In this document: in pieces, positions 23,094-35,038 of the stretch
Layout of the letters: each line of letters begins with the position of its first letter
Position numbering within the stretch: the stretch's first letter is position 1
Assembly (NCBI RefSeq): GCF_033473495.1
Contig: NC_088938.1
Span: 620,001-684,000 of the forward strand
Reading direction: 5' to 3'
Length of the DNA: 64,000 bases
Origin: Cercospora beticola
Lineage: Eukaryota; Ascomycota; Dothideomycetes; Mycosphaerellales; Mycosphaerellaceae
Program-made: the position numbers and the translations under genes
The notes under the pieces: model-generated
What the model was told of the DNA's origin: nothing
The model's input: the letters and a program-made list of their open reading frames with translations, nothing else
The model's database searches: none

Positions 23094-25265
23094 ATGGCGC
23101 AGACGCAGGATGCTTTTGCAGCGTCGTACAACAAGCAACTGCCCGACACACCCGACTCGCCAAACAGCGTGCAGTGGGAACCAAAAGATGGTCGATTGAC
23201 CAGCACCGATACGGCCGTCAGGCCTGGCACGCCCACTTATGGCGAATACTCGCACAACCGAGAAATTTCCAATGCAACGATAGAATCCACCCCTCCACGA
23301 GACTCGCCATCAGTGAGGAGAAAGCCCGTTCCGAGTAGTCTACAGCCTGATTATGGGCAAGGACCAGAAGTCCGAATACAGCATGCACCTGCCAGCCCAG
23401 TCAATATCAGCCCGGGGCATATGTTCCACATTGAGGGAGAACAGGCGGCAATACAAATGAGCGAGGAAAATCGACGCGCTTCTCGAGACACCGCCACACC
23501 AGACTCGGGCTATCGGGGAAGCGTCAGCTCTTTACCGATGAGGCCGGCGCAAAAAAGTTCGATTGGTGAGTCGAGCCATAGTCGGAAGTCATCAGGCTCC
23601 TTTGATCCAAATCGCATCGAGGAAGAAGGTGAAGATGGAGAGAATGGCAACACCGAGGACAACCCGGGTCTGCAATACCATGCATTTCCGGAGACAGCCA
23701 AAAAGCCCAACAATCGAGTTTCCCAAGCAACGACAAATTCGAGCGGTTCTGGTTCGTCAGCCGAAGGCAAACATCGTCCATCCAATTCATACTCTGGGTC
23801 GGCGGGTCTTGCGGTACCGCGTACAGGGCTGACAAGGCCCGCATCAGCATATACTCTTGGAGGAGAATTGCGGGGCAGGACACTATCACCATTGAGCGCG
23901 AACGAGTCCGACTCGAGCTCGCCCGCAAGAAATGGTCGTGATCTTTCAACGCAACGACGCTCACCTCTTGCCCGCCCGCACAGTTATGTCGAGCTTCTTG
24001 CAAATGTCCCGTACAACCAGCAAGTTGCTCCCAGTGGACAGCTCAACAATGCTGGCCTGCAATCAGTGGTTGGAAATGCCGCCAGCCTACTGCAGACGAA
24101 GAAAACCCTTGAGATGTACCGCGCGAATGTGAAGAAGACGCACGATGCAGCAGTGCAGTACGAGTTCGCTGTTTTCATGGTCAACTCTGCGCATGAAATA
24201 GCTCCTGGAGATGACCTTGATCCCGCGGAATTGATTAACGAAGCTAAGCACATCTTACAAAGACTGGCAGATCGAGCATATCCCTTCGCTCAGTACTATC
24301 TCGGGGATGGGTACTTCAGTGGATTGTTCAACAAGGGTAAATCAGACTATGATAAGGCGTTCCCACTTTTTGTTGCAGCTTCGAAACACGGACATGCAGA
24401 GGCCGGATATCGTGCAGCTTTGTGCTACGAATTTGGTTGGGGTTGTGCAAAGTCCTACCCCAAAGCTGTACAGTTTTACAAAGCCAGCGCGTCGAAGAAT
24501 CACCCTGGAGCTGCAACACGACTAGGACTCGCACAGATCAAAGGCGACATGGGTCTTGACTTCAGGATTAGGAATGTATACCGAGAGGGCGTCAAGTGGT
24601 TGAAGCGAGCTTCCGAAAGCGCTGATCCCCAGTACAACGCCGGACCTTTCGAGCTTGGGTTACTGCACCTCACAGGCTACGGCGATGACATTTTCAAGGA
24701 CGAGGCATACGCCGTGCAACTGATCACACAAGCCGCAGAGCTGGGCCATGTACAGGCCAACTTTATGATGGGACAAGCCTACGAGAATGGACTGCACAGT
24801 TGCCCCAAAGACGCAGCATTGAGCGTGCACTTCTACAATGGAGCTGCGTCGCGAGGTCACGTCGAAGGCATGATGGCACTATGTGCGTGGTACATGGTTG
24901 GAGCGGAGCCGGTGTTGGAGCGAGACGAAGCCGAGGCCTACATGTGGGCAAAGATGGCTGCGGAGACAGGTGAGCATCCGTGCAGCCCAGAGAGCGATAT
25001 CCGTTCATACTGACTTGTTTAAACAGGCTGGCCAAAGGCTGAATACGCTGTCGGATACTTTACAGAAATGGGCATCGGATGTCGCCGCGATCCGCTCGAA
25101 GCTAATGTCTGGTATGTGCGAGCTGCGGACCAAGGCAATGAAACTGCACGGCAAAGGCTGGCCATCATCCGAGCTGCAGCGAGCGGTGACCCAGGCATTC
25201 CAATGAACAGGGAACCAGCGAAGAGCAAGGAGTTGGGCGGCAAGAAGAAATGGGGACTATTCTAG
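23094..25265 (+). CDS. SKT5: Sel1-repeat chitin synthase activator (Skt5/Chs4 type), 704 aa
   Basis: Exons 23094-24969 and 25027-25265 flank a 57-bp GTGAGC/AACAG intron in phase 1. The start MAQTQDAF was preferred over an upstream in-frame Met at 22962. Residues 1-370 are disordered and rich in Ser and Pro. Residues about 382-670 are a run of Sel1 repeats with the A-x-Y-x-LG...Y..G...D..KA pattern (for example FAQYYLGDGYFSG, AGYRAALCYEFGWG, AEYAVGYFTEMGIG). This layout is that of yeast Skt5/Chs4 and Shc1, which bind and activate the Chs3 chitin synthase at septa. The C-terminus ends KKKWGLF, basic but without the CaaX prenylation box of yeast Skt5. Confidence 0.9.
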
Positions 25266-26136
25266 GACAATTCCCTTGTCAGTGCAGGACAATCGAGCAC
25301 TCCAGCAGTGGACCTCAGCTCGGACGAAACTGGACTTTGCTCGCGTTGGAGACCCAGGACCAATGTCATCTGGGGCAGCTGCCGTACTGCTCCGTCACCA
25401 CTGCAATTTGGCGATCTGCTGGCGGTCTTTCAAGCATTTGGCTTTCGCAAACGCGCCCATGTTTGTTCAATCGGCGCTGCGCTGTCACCGCAAAGGAGCG
25501 CTGTGAGGAAAACGTATTTGGAACAGCGTGGAAATCAGAAGTGTACAAAGATGCGGAGAATTTTTTGGAGGTCATGAGCAGGCTTAATGAGATGCATCTC
25601 TCGAGATCAGCAATCCGGATTTCTGGAAAGGCGCAGCATCGATGTGTTTGGGGTCACCACTCATCTATATTAGATTTTGGGGGCTGGGGAGGCGTAGAGG
25701 TTGTTGGGCACTCTTGGTGTTATCATTCGGGATACTCCATTCGCGCGGGCTTTTCATCATCACCATCATCACGAGCATTTGCATTTGAGAGTGTTTTCAA
25801 AAGGGGAATGGGGTTTGACAGGTTCATTGTAATGTATCATGAGTGGGAATCGGACGAGGCATGGCTTAGACACCGCGTTATCGGTGAGATTTGAATAGAG
25901 CAGTCGTTTCATTAATCTGCCAACTCGGTCTATTCGATTGTCATCGTACCAAATGCGAAGTGTTTCGTGAACGCAGAAGCTTGCTGGCTGGTGACGAGAG
26001 GCAAACAAGCTGCCAGCCACGCGACCCCTGCCTGCTTGGCCGCGCTTCAAGAACTAGGGCATGCTGGGGAAAGCTGTCTTGCGCGTTGTCAACACCTCCG
26101 ATCCACAACAACACTTACCCTCCCAACCCGCCCTCC
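25266..26136. other. Spacer between activator and kinase
   Basis: 870 bp of 3' UTR and promoter. The 214-codon + frame at 25250-25894 overlaps the activator stop and has no domain. Confidence 0.4.
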
Positions 26137-27456
26137 ATGTCTCCCTCTCTGGTCGAACAGCTATCGCATTACGTCCTCGACGGCCTCTGGCAACTCGGCA
26201 ACTGCTTCTCCTGCTTCCCCTCCACACCCTCCCTCAAAATCAATGGCCGCTCATTCAAGATCCTGCGCCTCCTCGGCGAAGGCGGTTTCAGCTACGTCTA
26301 CCTCGTACAATCACCCGGCGACCCAACCCTCTACGCCCTCAAAAAAATCCGATGTCCCTTTGGCGAAGAATCCGTCTCGCTGGCATTGAAAGAAGTCGAA
26401 GCGTATAGCTTATTCACGCCGCATCCGAATATTATCCATGCGATTGATCATGCGGTGGAAACGGATCGTGGAGGAGATGCGGGGAGTAAGACGGTTTATA
26501 TTTTGTTGCCGTATTATCGGAGAGGGAATTTACAGGATGCGATTAATGCGAATTTGGTTAATCGCGCGAAGTTTCCCGAGAGGAGGTTGATGATACTGTT
26601 TTTGGGGGTTTGTAGGGCGTTGAAGGCTATGCATCAGTATCGCGTTGGAGGAGCGCCGGGTGGGAAGGCGAGTCGGAGGAAAGCGAAGGCTGTGAGGCAG
26701 GAGGGTGCGTTGGCGGATCGTGAGGCGGCGGAGGAGGTTCAGAGGGCGAATCAGAGTCGGAGGAGGAGTCAGAGGGATGAGAATGATGAAGATGATGAGG
26801 AGGATGGACAACAGGAGCCGTTGATGGAGGGAGAGGTTATGGCGGCGCAGGAAGGAGTTGCTGAGGGGGAGATTCGAAGCTACGCGCATCGAGATATTAA
26901 GCCGGGGAATATCATGATTGCGGATACGGGGACGCAGCCGATTCTGATGGATTTGGGGTCGCTTGCCCCTTCACCGACGCCTATCACGAGCAGGGCGATG
27001 GCTTTGCAGGTTCAGGATCAGGCTGCGGAGCACAGCACGATGCCATATCGAGCGCCGGAACTGTTCGATGTGAAGACCGATACGGTGATTGATACGAAAG
27101 TGGACATCTGGAGTATGGGCTGCACGCTCTATGCTTGTCTGGTCGGCAAATCACCCTTTGAAGCAAGAAGTGAAGAGACGGGTGGCTCGCTATCACTCTG
27201 TGTCCTGGGCGGCGATTGGAGATTTCCAGACGAAGGCGTGGCCGAAGCCAAGCGTGGCAAGCAACGAGTATCGGACGTCGAAGATGCGAAGAAGAAGCGA
27301 GCAGATGTCATTTCTGACCCCGTCAAGGACGTCGTTCGACGATGTCTTGCTGTCGAGCCAGCCGATCGACCAGATGTCGACGAGCTCATCGCCATGGTCG
27401 AAGGAGTTATCTCCGCGCTGCCAGACGACGGAGACGCGGCGTTGGACATTGAATAG
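26137..27456 (+). CDS. Env7/STK16-like Ser/Thr protein kinase, 439 aa
   Basis: A single exon starting at the Met of MSPSLVEQ. An upstream extension of the frame is not protein-like. Near the N-terminus CFSCF offers palmitoylation cysteines, as in STK16 and yeast Env7. The kinase fold shows the Gly loop LGEGGFSYVYLV (about 46-57), the Lys of YALKKI, the catalytic loop HRDIKPGN (His251), a DLG in place of DFG (typical of the NAK/STK16 family) and the APE-like YRAPELF. Between the lobes, residues about 170-245 form an Arg/Lys- then Asp/Glu-rich insertion not needed for the fold. Env7 acts at the vacuole membrane and STK16 at the Golgi. Location here is inferred from those relatives. Confidence 0.88.
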   Translation: MSPSLVEQLSHYVLDGLWQLGNCFSCFPSTPSLKINGRSFKILRLLGEGGFSYVYLVQSPGDPTLYALKKIRCPFGEESVSLALKEVEAYSLFTPHPNIIHAIDHAVETDRGGDAGSKTVYILLPYYRRGNLQDAINANLVNRAKFPERRLMILFLGVCRALKAMHQYRVGGAPGGKASRRKAKAVRQEGALADREAAEEVQRANQSRRRSQRDENDEDDEEDGQQEPLMEGEVMAAQEGVAEGEIRSYAHRDIKPGNIMIADTGTQPILMDLGSLAPSPTPITSRAMALQVQDQAAEHSTMPYRAPELFDVKTDTVIDTKVDIWSMGCTLYACLVGKSPFEARSEETGGSLSLCVLGGDWRFPDEGVAEAKRGKQRVSDVEDAKKKRADVISDPVKDVVRRCLAVEPADRPDVDELIAMVEGVISALPDDGDAALDIE

Positions 27457-27939
27457 AGAGAAACAGTGTGACAATATCACGACAGTCATGAATTTCTGTG
27501 TAGATTATTAGCTACTCTTTACCGCCTCTTTCACCTTCTTCTTTCTGTCTCTGCATTCATCAATACCCTTTGGCACCTTCCTAGCCTGGGCATTTACTGT
27601 ACCTGCACTAGTGTCATCGTAGCGTGAGACTGGGATCTGCAGCTCCCCGCGCACGACACCTCGACGCCGCAATGTACATGTAGAAGACTCCTCATCAATG
27701 CTGACGCCTTTTGTCCGTGGAACATTTATACACAAGTCCTGCCATCTGTGTCCCGGAATCTCCTACAGCTTAAGAGCTCAAATACCTCGCTGGACTCAGA
27801 GTACGCGTGGCACAGCAGCCACAAGTCGCCTATTCCATCACACCATAAGATCACTGATCAGAGCATCATCATCATCAAGATCTCCTACAACCAAACCCCA
27901 AACCATAACTCCTCTCCTTCATCTCCACAATCATCCCAA
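27457..27939. other. Spacer between kinase and peptidase
   Basis: 483 bp. The second half is a C- and A-rich leader before the ATG at 27940. No gene seen. Confidence 0.4.
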
Positions 27940-30387
27940 ATGGTCCTCCGCGCCATGCACTTCACCCCCAAAGTCCTCCTCTCGGCTCCGCGCCGCAGCG
28001 CCGGCGTACCAAACCCTTCAGGCTCTCTCGTCCTCTACACCATCTCCACTTATAACTTCGACTCGCATTCGAAAAGTAATGAGTTGCGAGTTTTGGAGGT
28101 CGCGAGTGGGGAGAGTCATGTTTTGGCCCAAGAGGATGAGATTTCGGATGTGAATTGGTTGAATGAGGATGAGTTTGTTTGTTTGCAGAGTGAGAAGGAT
28201 GGGAGGACGAAGGTTTTTGTTGCTAGTGTTGGGAAGGTATGTTTTATTTTTGTCTTTGGGATTTTTGGGGTGGTTCTGTGTTTTGGGGGTGGAGTTGAGG
28301 CTGATGATTTTGTTTGGTTGTAGGTTATCGGGAATGAGGAGGCGGGGAAGGCATATTATGTTGCTGGTGAGTTGAGATCGGTCCAAGAAAGCTGGAATTC
28401 CTCGTTTTGCTGATTTGATCTGCCAGGCACAATCGAAGGACCTGCGGGCAACCTCAAGGTGAAGAAACTGGACGACAATAATTTTGCTGTGGTTTTCTCT
28501 GCTCAGGCTTACAATCGCGTTGGAACTATCTATAATCCTGAAACGGAGAAGAAACCGCAGTCTACAGCGAGGATATATAACGGCCTTTTCGTGCGACATT
28601 GGGATACCTGGACCACGAATCAGACAAACTGCCTCTGGTATGCGAAGCTGTCGAGACGGGGCCATGGCAAATTCAGCTTATCACAATACACGAACGCTTT
28701 ACATAAGACTGGCCTGGAATGCCCAATTCGTCCTTTCGGAGGCACCGATAATTTTGATCTCAGCAAAGATGCTCTCATATTTGTGTCTAAAGATCCGAAA
28801 TCGAACCCGGCGTTGACCACGAAGGAAAATGTGTACATCTTGCATATCCACGATTGGGAAGGGCAACATGCTCCTACCTTGCAACAAGTCGTTGTACCTG
28901 GATTTGATGGCGCTTCGGGGTCTCCAGTGTTCAGCCCTGATGGGAGCCAGGCTGCGTTCTTGTCAATGAAGACGAATGGGTACGAAGCGGACAAGAATCA
29001 CATTTTCGTACTGCGAGAGGTCAAAGATCCAGTGAACAGCCTCGAGCGTGCCTTTTCTGCCTCCGCAGAAGGCGGATGGGACAGAAGTCCTGCGTCACTG
29101 GCATGGACTATTGACGGAAAACATCTTCTGTTCACGGCTGAAGACATTGGCACTGTCAAATTGTACCGCCTACCTAGCGACTTGAGATCACAGGAGCCAG
29201 AGGCATTGACCAAGAATGGCTCGGTCAGCGACGCTCGACCCTTACCAGACGGCCGCATTTTTGCTTCTGGTACCTCCTTCACTGACAACTCTTTCTTCTT
29301 CATTATTGCGCCCCAGTCGCCGCCAAATGAGTCGCACACGTACGTGAGCTGGACGCATTCGAACTCTGCTGGAGGGTCAAAACTTGGTGGACTCAAGCCT
29401 TCTCAGGTCTCGTCGATATGGACGCCGGCAAGCAACCCTGAGATCAATCGCGAAGTTCACAGCATCGTGATTCGACCAAGCAATTTTGATAGCAGCAAGA
29501 AGTACCCTGTGGCTTACATCATCCACGGCGGACCCCAGAATGCTTGGGGCGACAGCTGGTCAACCCGATGGAACCCAATGATCTTTGCAGAGCAGGGCTA
29601 CATTGTGATCACTCCCAACCCAACGGGCAGCACTGGGTATGGCCAGGCTTTCACGGATGCCATTCATCGCAACTGGGGCGGTGACCCGTACCAGGACATT
29701 GTCAATGTCTTTGAGTGGGCAAGTAAGAACATGCCTGAGGCCGATCACAATCGCGCTGTGGCTTTGGGTGCAAGTTATGGAGGATACATGATGAATTGGG
29801 TACAAGGCCATGATCTTGGACGCAAGTTCAAGGCGCTTGTTTGCCATGATGGCATAACGTCTTTTGCAGGTGCCATGCTCTCCACGGAAGAGCTCTACTT
29901 TCCACTCTTCGATCTGGGCAATCCTTTCAACACATCAGCGGCAGCTCAGGGACACGACAACTTCAGCAAAGCGACCCTGTCTGACTGGAGAAAGTGGGAT
30001 CCTAGCGAGCACTTTGCAAACTGGGCTACTCCCCAGCTGATCATTCATTCCTCCAAGGACTACCGGTTGCCAGTCGCCGAGGGTCTTGCTGCTTTCAATG
30101 TATTGCAGGCCAGAGGTGTCGAGTCGAAGTTACTGACATTCCCAGACGAGGTACGCAATGTATAGGACGATTCGGAGCTATTTGTTGCTAACTGTAAACA
30201 GAATCACTGGGTACTCAAACCCGAGAACAGCCTGGTCTGGCATAAAGTGGTTCTCAACTGGATCAACCACTATGCCGGGTTGCCGCCTTATGCAGAGGAA
30301 GATGAGGAGAGCATCGACTTCCTCGGCGGCGTCAAAGAGGACAAGGAAGAGCTTGTTGAAATGGCCGGTCAAGGCAAAGTCGAATAA
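27940..30387 (+). CDS. S9 prolyl oligopeptidase-family dipeptidyl peptidase (DPP5 type), 749 aa
   Basis: Four exons: 27940-28236, 28324-28366, 28427-30150 and 30202-30387, with introns of 87, 60 and 51 bp, all in frame. The N-terminal half is a beta-propeller ([29 protein letters not shown]), followed by an alpha/beta hydrolase domain. The catalytic triad is Ser563 in GASYGGYM, Asp658 in SSKDYRLP, and His690 as the second residue of the last exon (NHWVL). The [12 protein letters not shown] segment before the nucleophile gives the oxyanion region. Dipeptidyl peptidase V of fungi releases X-Ala dipeptides. Unlike the secreted forms there is no signal peptide ([20 protein letters not shown]), so this is probably the cytosolic paralogue. 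Confidence 0.92.
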
Positions 30388-31013
30388 GCTGCGATCCATC
30401 AATCTATGCTCATATCAGTGACGACCGGAATATTTTATCCCTTCAGCATAACTCGTATGCCTCTGGGCCGGTGTTCGACAGCCCAAGATAACTCCACGCC
30501 TGTCCTCCCACTCCGGGCCCACGTCGGCAGCCTGATGCAGGCACCCGCACCTTTCCATTTAGGGTTGTGATTTTCTTACTGTTCAATCAGAGTGAAGGTA
30601 ATACGGCCACCGGACCGGTGCATTCGCAAAGCTTTTGATAGGCAGTCTTATCAACGCTTGACTACTACAGCATGGGGTGGAATTCTTCAACAGCCGAGCT
30701 AGCCCACGCGACCTACTATGCTGTGAGGAGAAGTCTACTATCTACCGCACTCGTGGAGTAATTACAGGCTACATCCTGGCATTCCCATTCGAGTCGCTTG
30801 CCACATGTCTTTGCGTGGCCTATCGAGGTGCCCAGAGGCCTGGTATCACTGTGTTTCGCTTGCCTGCCTGTATCTCGGATCGCGTGAGATATAAGTTCTC
30901 GAACTTTTGCCCTTTTCCTTCCATCGAGACGGCTTCTGGCATTCTGCTGGGACGTGGCTTGCTCTTCTGACCGACATTGCGAAGCCAAAATATTCTCTTT
31001 TCTTCATCTTGTG
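30388..31013. other. Spacer between peptidase and UNC93-like transporter
   Basis: 626 bp with terminator and promoter. No gene seen. Confidence 0.4.
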
Positions 31014-33065
31014 ATGTCTTCCCCCACGACCTCATCAAATGACAACAACAACGAAAACAAAAAGATCAACACTGCAGTGGACATCAAGGTTGCCCACGAC
31101 CCCGGCGATTTGGAACAAGATGTGGCAGTCGGCACACAAACCCCAATAACGACGATCGATCTCGCATACTTGCGCTCCACCAAAATGAGCACGTTCTATC
31201 GAAGTGTGCTATTTCAGATGATTCTTTTTGGAGCGTTGTCGTTTGTTGGACCGGTAAGCAATGCACACACCCAAATCCAAAAAGCAGAAAATTTCCTTCG
31301 TAGCTGTCACTATTCCCAGCATCCTGTTCGCCAGACGGCCCTAGTTCCCAGCTAATTCCATGTTTTCTCATAGGCTATGGGCGATGCCATCACGAATCTT
31401 GGCGGAGGAGGTCTCAAGTCTCCATATCTTGCCAACTTGGCCAATGCTTTGAATTATGCCATGGGTTGTCTGACGACGCTTCTTGGTGGACCTCTAATCA
31501 ATAAACTCGGGATTCGAAATTCTTGTATTATTGCTGCGATTGTTTTTCCGCTGACGGGTTCGGCGTACTATACTTCGGCCAAGTTTGGGGATCAGGCGTA
31601 TTTGCTTGCGAGCCAGGTTATTGGGGGGATTACGAGTGGGTTTTTGTAAGTTCTTCTTCCTGTCCCTTCGTCATATCTTGGAACTGTTGTTCTCGGAGGG
31701 ATCTTTTTGGTGGTTGTTGCTTTGCCGTATGGAATGTGTGCTGATATCGAGTATTTAGATATGTCGCTGAGACGACCGCTATGTTGTCGTATCCGCCGCA
31801 GGATGATCGAGGATTTTACCTTGGGATCTGGAGTGCTATGAGGAATTCCGGAAGTGTCATTGGTGGCGCCATCAACTTTTCGACAAACAGTGAGGAGAGT
31901 TCGGCAGGCGGTATCGTAAGTACGAAGGTATTTTTCTGCTCAAGAACGTCAGCACTGACTTGTCACTTTCTCTTCCCACTCTAGGCCTGGTTCACATACC
32001 TCTTGTTCGTCGGCTTCGAATGCACCGGCATCATCTGGGCGGTTCTGCTCAGCACAACCAGCAAAGTCCGAAGGAGAGATGGAACTCGAGTTCCGACTAA
32101 CGATGAACATGCTTCGTGGAAACAGGAGTTTGCTGCGCTGGCGAGAATGCTTGCACAGAAGCATGTGAGTACTTGACAGTGCGCAACATACGGCCGTCCT
32201 GCTGTTGCTAATCAGATATGTAGATCTGGTTCGTTGCGATCCCAAGTTTCTACAGCTTCTTCTATGGCGGGTAAGTCGTTCGTGTCCTGATCTGGCATTT
32301 TCGATTAACGGCCATTGACGATCTCTGTTCACAGGACCATGGGCACATACCTTTCTCTTCACTTCTCTGTCCGAGCTCGAGCATTGTCATCGCTCATCGT
32401 TCGTAAGTTCTGGTCACAGACTCTCCAATCCTCAGCTTTCCTGACGTAGACCAGCATCGATCGTCATCCCTCTTGTTATCGCCTACGGCAGACTTCTCGA
32501 CATGAAACACTGGACCCGTGGCCGCCGCGCCTGGATCGCCTTCCTCTGCTGGGTGATCCCCCAAATCGCCTGCTTCATCTGGATTGGGATCGAATACAGC
32601 AAATTCGGCACATCAAGCGACGTCGGTCTGGACTATGAAAAGTCAGTCCCTAATCCCAATTTCCGCTTTCACCTGCAGCCAATACTAACCTGAATCTGCA
32701 GACACACCTCCCGCTGGGCCCAAGCCTACCTCCCCTACCTCATAATCTTCATCACAGGCTACTGGACCCAACTATCCCTCTACTGGATGCTAGGCTGCTT
32801 ATCGCCCAACGTAGAAAGCTCTTCTCGTGTCGGAGGACTTTTCCGTGCTTTTGAGACTGCTGGTCAGGCTGTGAGTTACGGGATAAATTCTGCGAGTAAG
32901 ACGGATCCGAGAAGACCATTTTATGCGAATTGTGGTGTGCTGGCTTTGACGATTCCTTGTATGATTATGCTTATCAAGTTGGTCAGTGTGAGTAAGGATT
33001 ATGAGGAGGCGGAGATTCAGCCGATTAAAGTTGTTGAAGAGCCCGCTGGGAAGAGGGATGATTGA
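31014..33065 (+). CDS. UNC93-like MFS membrane protein, 504 aa
   Basis: Eight exons: 31014-31253, 31374-31645, 31759-31915, 31985-32164, 32224-32270, 32335-32402, 32455-32641 and 32702-33065. All introns are GT-AG and in frame; the first two (120 and 113 bp) are the longest. The N-terminus is Asn/Lys-rich and cytosolic. About eleven hydrophobic helices follow, including FQMILFGALSFVGPAMGDAI, the AMGCLTTLLGGPLINKLG region and VIPLVIAYGRLLD. The order matches the fungal UNC93/Ion-channel regulatory (DUF895) branch of the major facilitator superfamily. The substrate is unknown. Its stop lies 116 bp from the stop of the convergent FAD oxidoreductase. Confidence 0.88.
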
Positions 33066-33181
33066 TGTGTCTTGGGAGAGGTCGTAGAAGTTAGGTTCCC
33101 GAATGCATTAGTATTTCGCATTTCAACAGTGAAGACTTTCGAGAATTCGGGTGCTCTTGCTACTCCCAGTCGACTCTGCAA

Positions 33182-35038
33182 TTAGATACTACCGATAGGA
33201 GAGTCCTGTCGCTCCAACGCATTCTCGCTGTAGGTGGCCATTTTCGTCCTCTCGATATGACAGAAATCTTTGGCAGCACTCTCTGCACATTTTTCCCTGT
33301 AAGCTTTCAGCTTTGCTTCCACATCTGCTGTCCGCACAAGACGCTCAACACGCTCCGGTGTAGCATGGAAGGGCGTTGGTAGAGGAGGGAAGACATCTGC
33401 CATCGATGGCATCTTGTGTTCCGTTTCAAGATATTCCAGAAGAAGTGGTGTGATATGCGCGGTCGAACCAAGAATGCGAGGCATGCCTGCCTATTTGTTA
33501 GGATTCTTGAATGGTGCAGATGCCTTGTCGCTTCACTTACCGTGGCCAACAAACCCAGCAGCCATGAATTGTCCTTGGCGACCTGGCACTGGACCCACAA
33601 AGGGGAATGAATCAGCGCTTCCCGACTCGACTATCTCAAGTCAGTACGTTTCGAATCATGATACCTCTGAAGTGTATTGTCTTACTGCCGGTCCATACGC
33701 CACCCTCACCAGCATCCTTGCCGAGCTCTGCAGGGTCCGACCCAGGCCAATCCTTTACATCTGATGCAGGCCATGTCTTTACAAAGTCGTCGAATCCGTC
33801 GACTTGTTTATCTTCTTCGTCGTTCAGGAAACACTCTTCAGGCTTGTGAATGAGGAATTGTCTTCCGCCACCAAAAATGATAGTATTGTATGGAGGAGGC
33901 AATTGGAGAAAATAATTCTGTCCCCCATATCAGAAATCTGCATAGTGCCAGACATTGAACCGGAAGAACTTACGTTGATGGCACTGTCCCAGTGCTGAGA
34001 GCCAGTGTGTTTGACAAAGCCCTCTGGAGCTTTGATGGAACCCATGGCGCATTTCTCGCCTGTAATGAGTTTGCTGAACTCTGGAAGGAGATGAGAAGCC
34101 CATCGATTTGTGGAGTGCACTACAGATCTAGTGCGGATGGTGCCTCTATCGGTTGTGACAGTGATCCAGCCATCTGCATCGCGGTCTGAAACGGATTGTG
34201 CAGGTGTGTGCGCTTGGAGGTTAAAATTGCCTGCTTCCAGAACGATGCGCAGCAAAGCATGCACGAATTTATATGGCCAGCTAGCACAATGTCAGCTCAT
34301 GCCAAATTTCAGTAGGTGTCTTCACTCACATTTGTCCGGCTGGATGAACGACCGCGGAAAGTGTGCCCTTCATTTGAGTAAAGTCTTCTGCTTCGGTGGC
34401 CTCTTCAAGGAGTTTGCAAACCTTGACAACCTCGTTATCTTCGCCGTGGTCTGCCTTCATGGCTTCATAATTGCCTTTGAGCCGGGTCCAGGCTTCTTCA
34501 GTCATGGCAGCGTCGAAAGTCTCGCCAAACTTCAGACAGACTTCTTCCGCGATCCCCTCAACTTCTGCCAAAGCCTTGAAAGCAGGCAAATGCGACATTT
34601 CGTGCCGAATAAGCTCCATAGCACCTTGTGCTCCGAAGCGCTCCTTCCATGGCAAGTAGCGAGAGTAAGCATGTGGTCTCAATTGACCACCATTGCGGCC
34701 AGTCGCGCAACTGCAGATATCTCGTGCTTCGAGCATGACCATGCGTGGCTTGTTGGTTGCATTTTCGGTAGACTGGTCTGTCGTTCAGCATGAATTTATG
34801 CAATGTGATCTGGCGCATGGCATACTTTGTGAATCCAGTACGCAGTTGTAGCGCCTGAATATCCGCTCCCGACAATCACAACGTCAGCCTCTGATGGTAA
34901 CTCAGAGGTGGAACGATGGTGTCGCAGTGGCGATTCTGCGGCTTCAATCTAGCTTTCATCAATACGTGCTGGTGCATCTGAACTCCATTTGTGGCGTACC
35001 CAGTACGATTTGGTAGGGTTTGGGACCGGTAGGACCAT
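33182..35038 (-). CDS. FAD-dependent oxidoreductase, DAO family, 512 aa
   Basis: Seven exons: 35000-35038, 34826-34948, 34330-34772, 33974-34280, 33686-33917, 33541-33630 and 33182-33486. The six introns are 49-56 bp and all keep phase. The dinucleotide-binding motif is VIVGSGYSGATTAYW (Gly40, Gly42, Gly45), followed by EARDICSCATGRNGGQLRP, then the C-terminal FAD site FMAAGFVGHGMPRI. This is the D-amino-acid-oxidase/glycine-oxidase fold found in many fungal proteins of unknown substrate. In the related TDA3/gamma-glutamylputrescine oxidase group the Gly-Arg-Asn-Gly-Gly segment is also conserved. No signal peptide and no peroxisomal SKL end (it ends PIGSI), so likely cytosolic. Confidence 0.9.
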
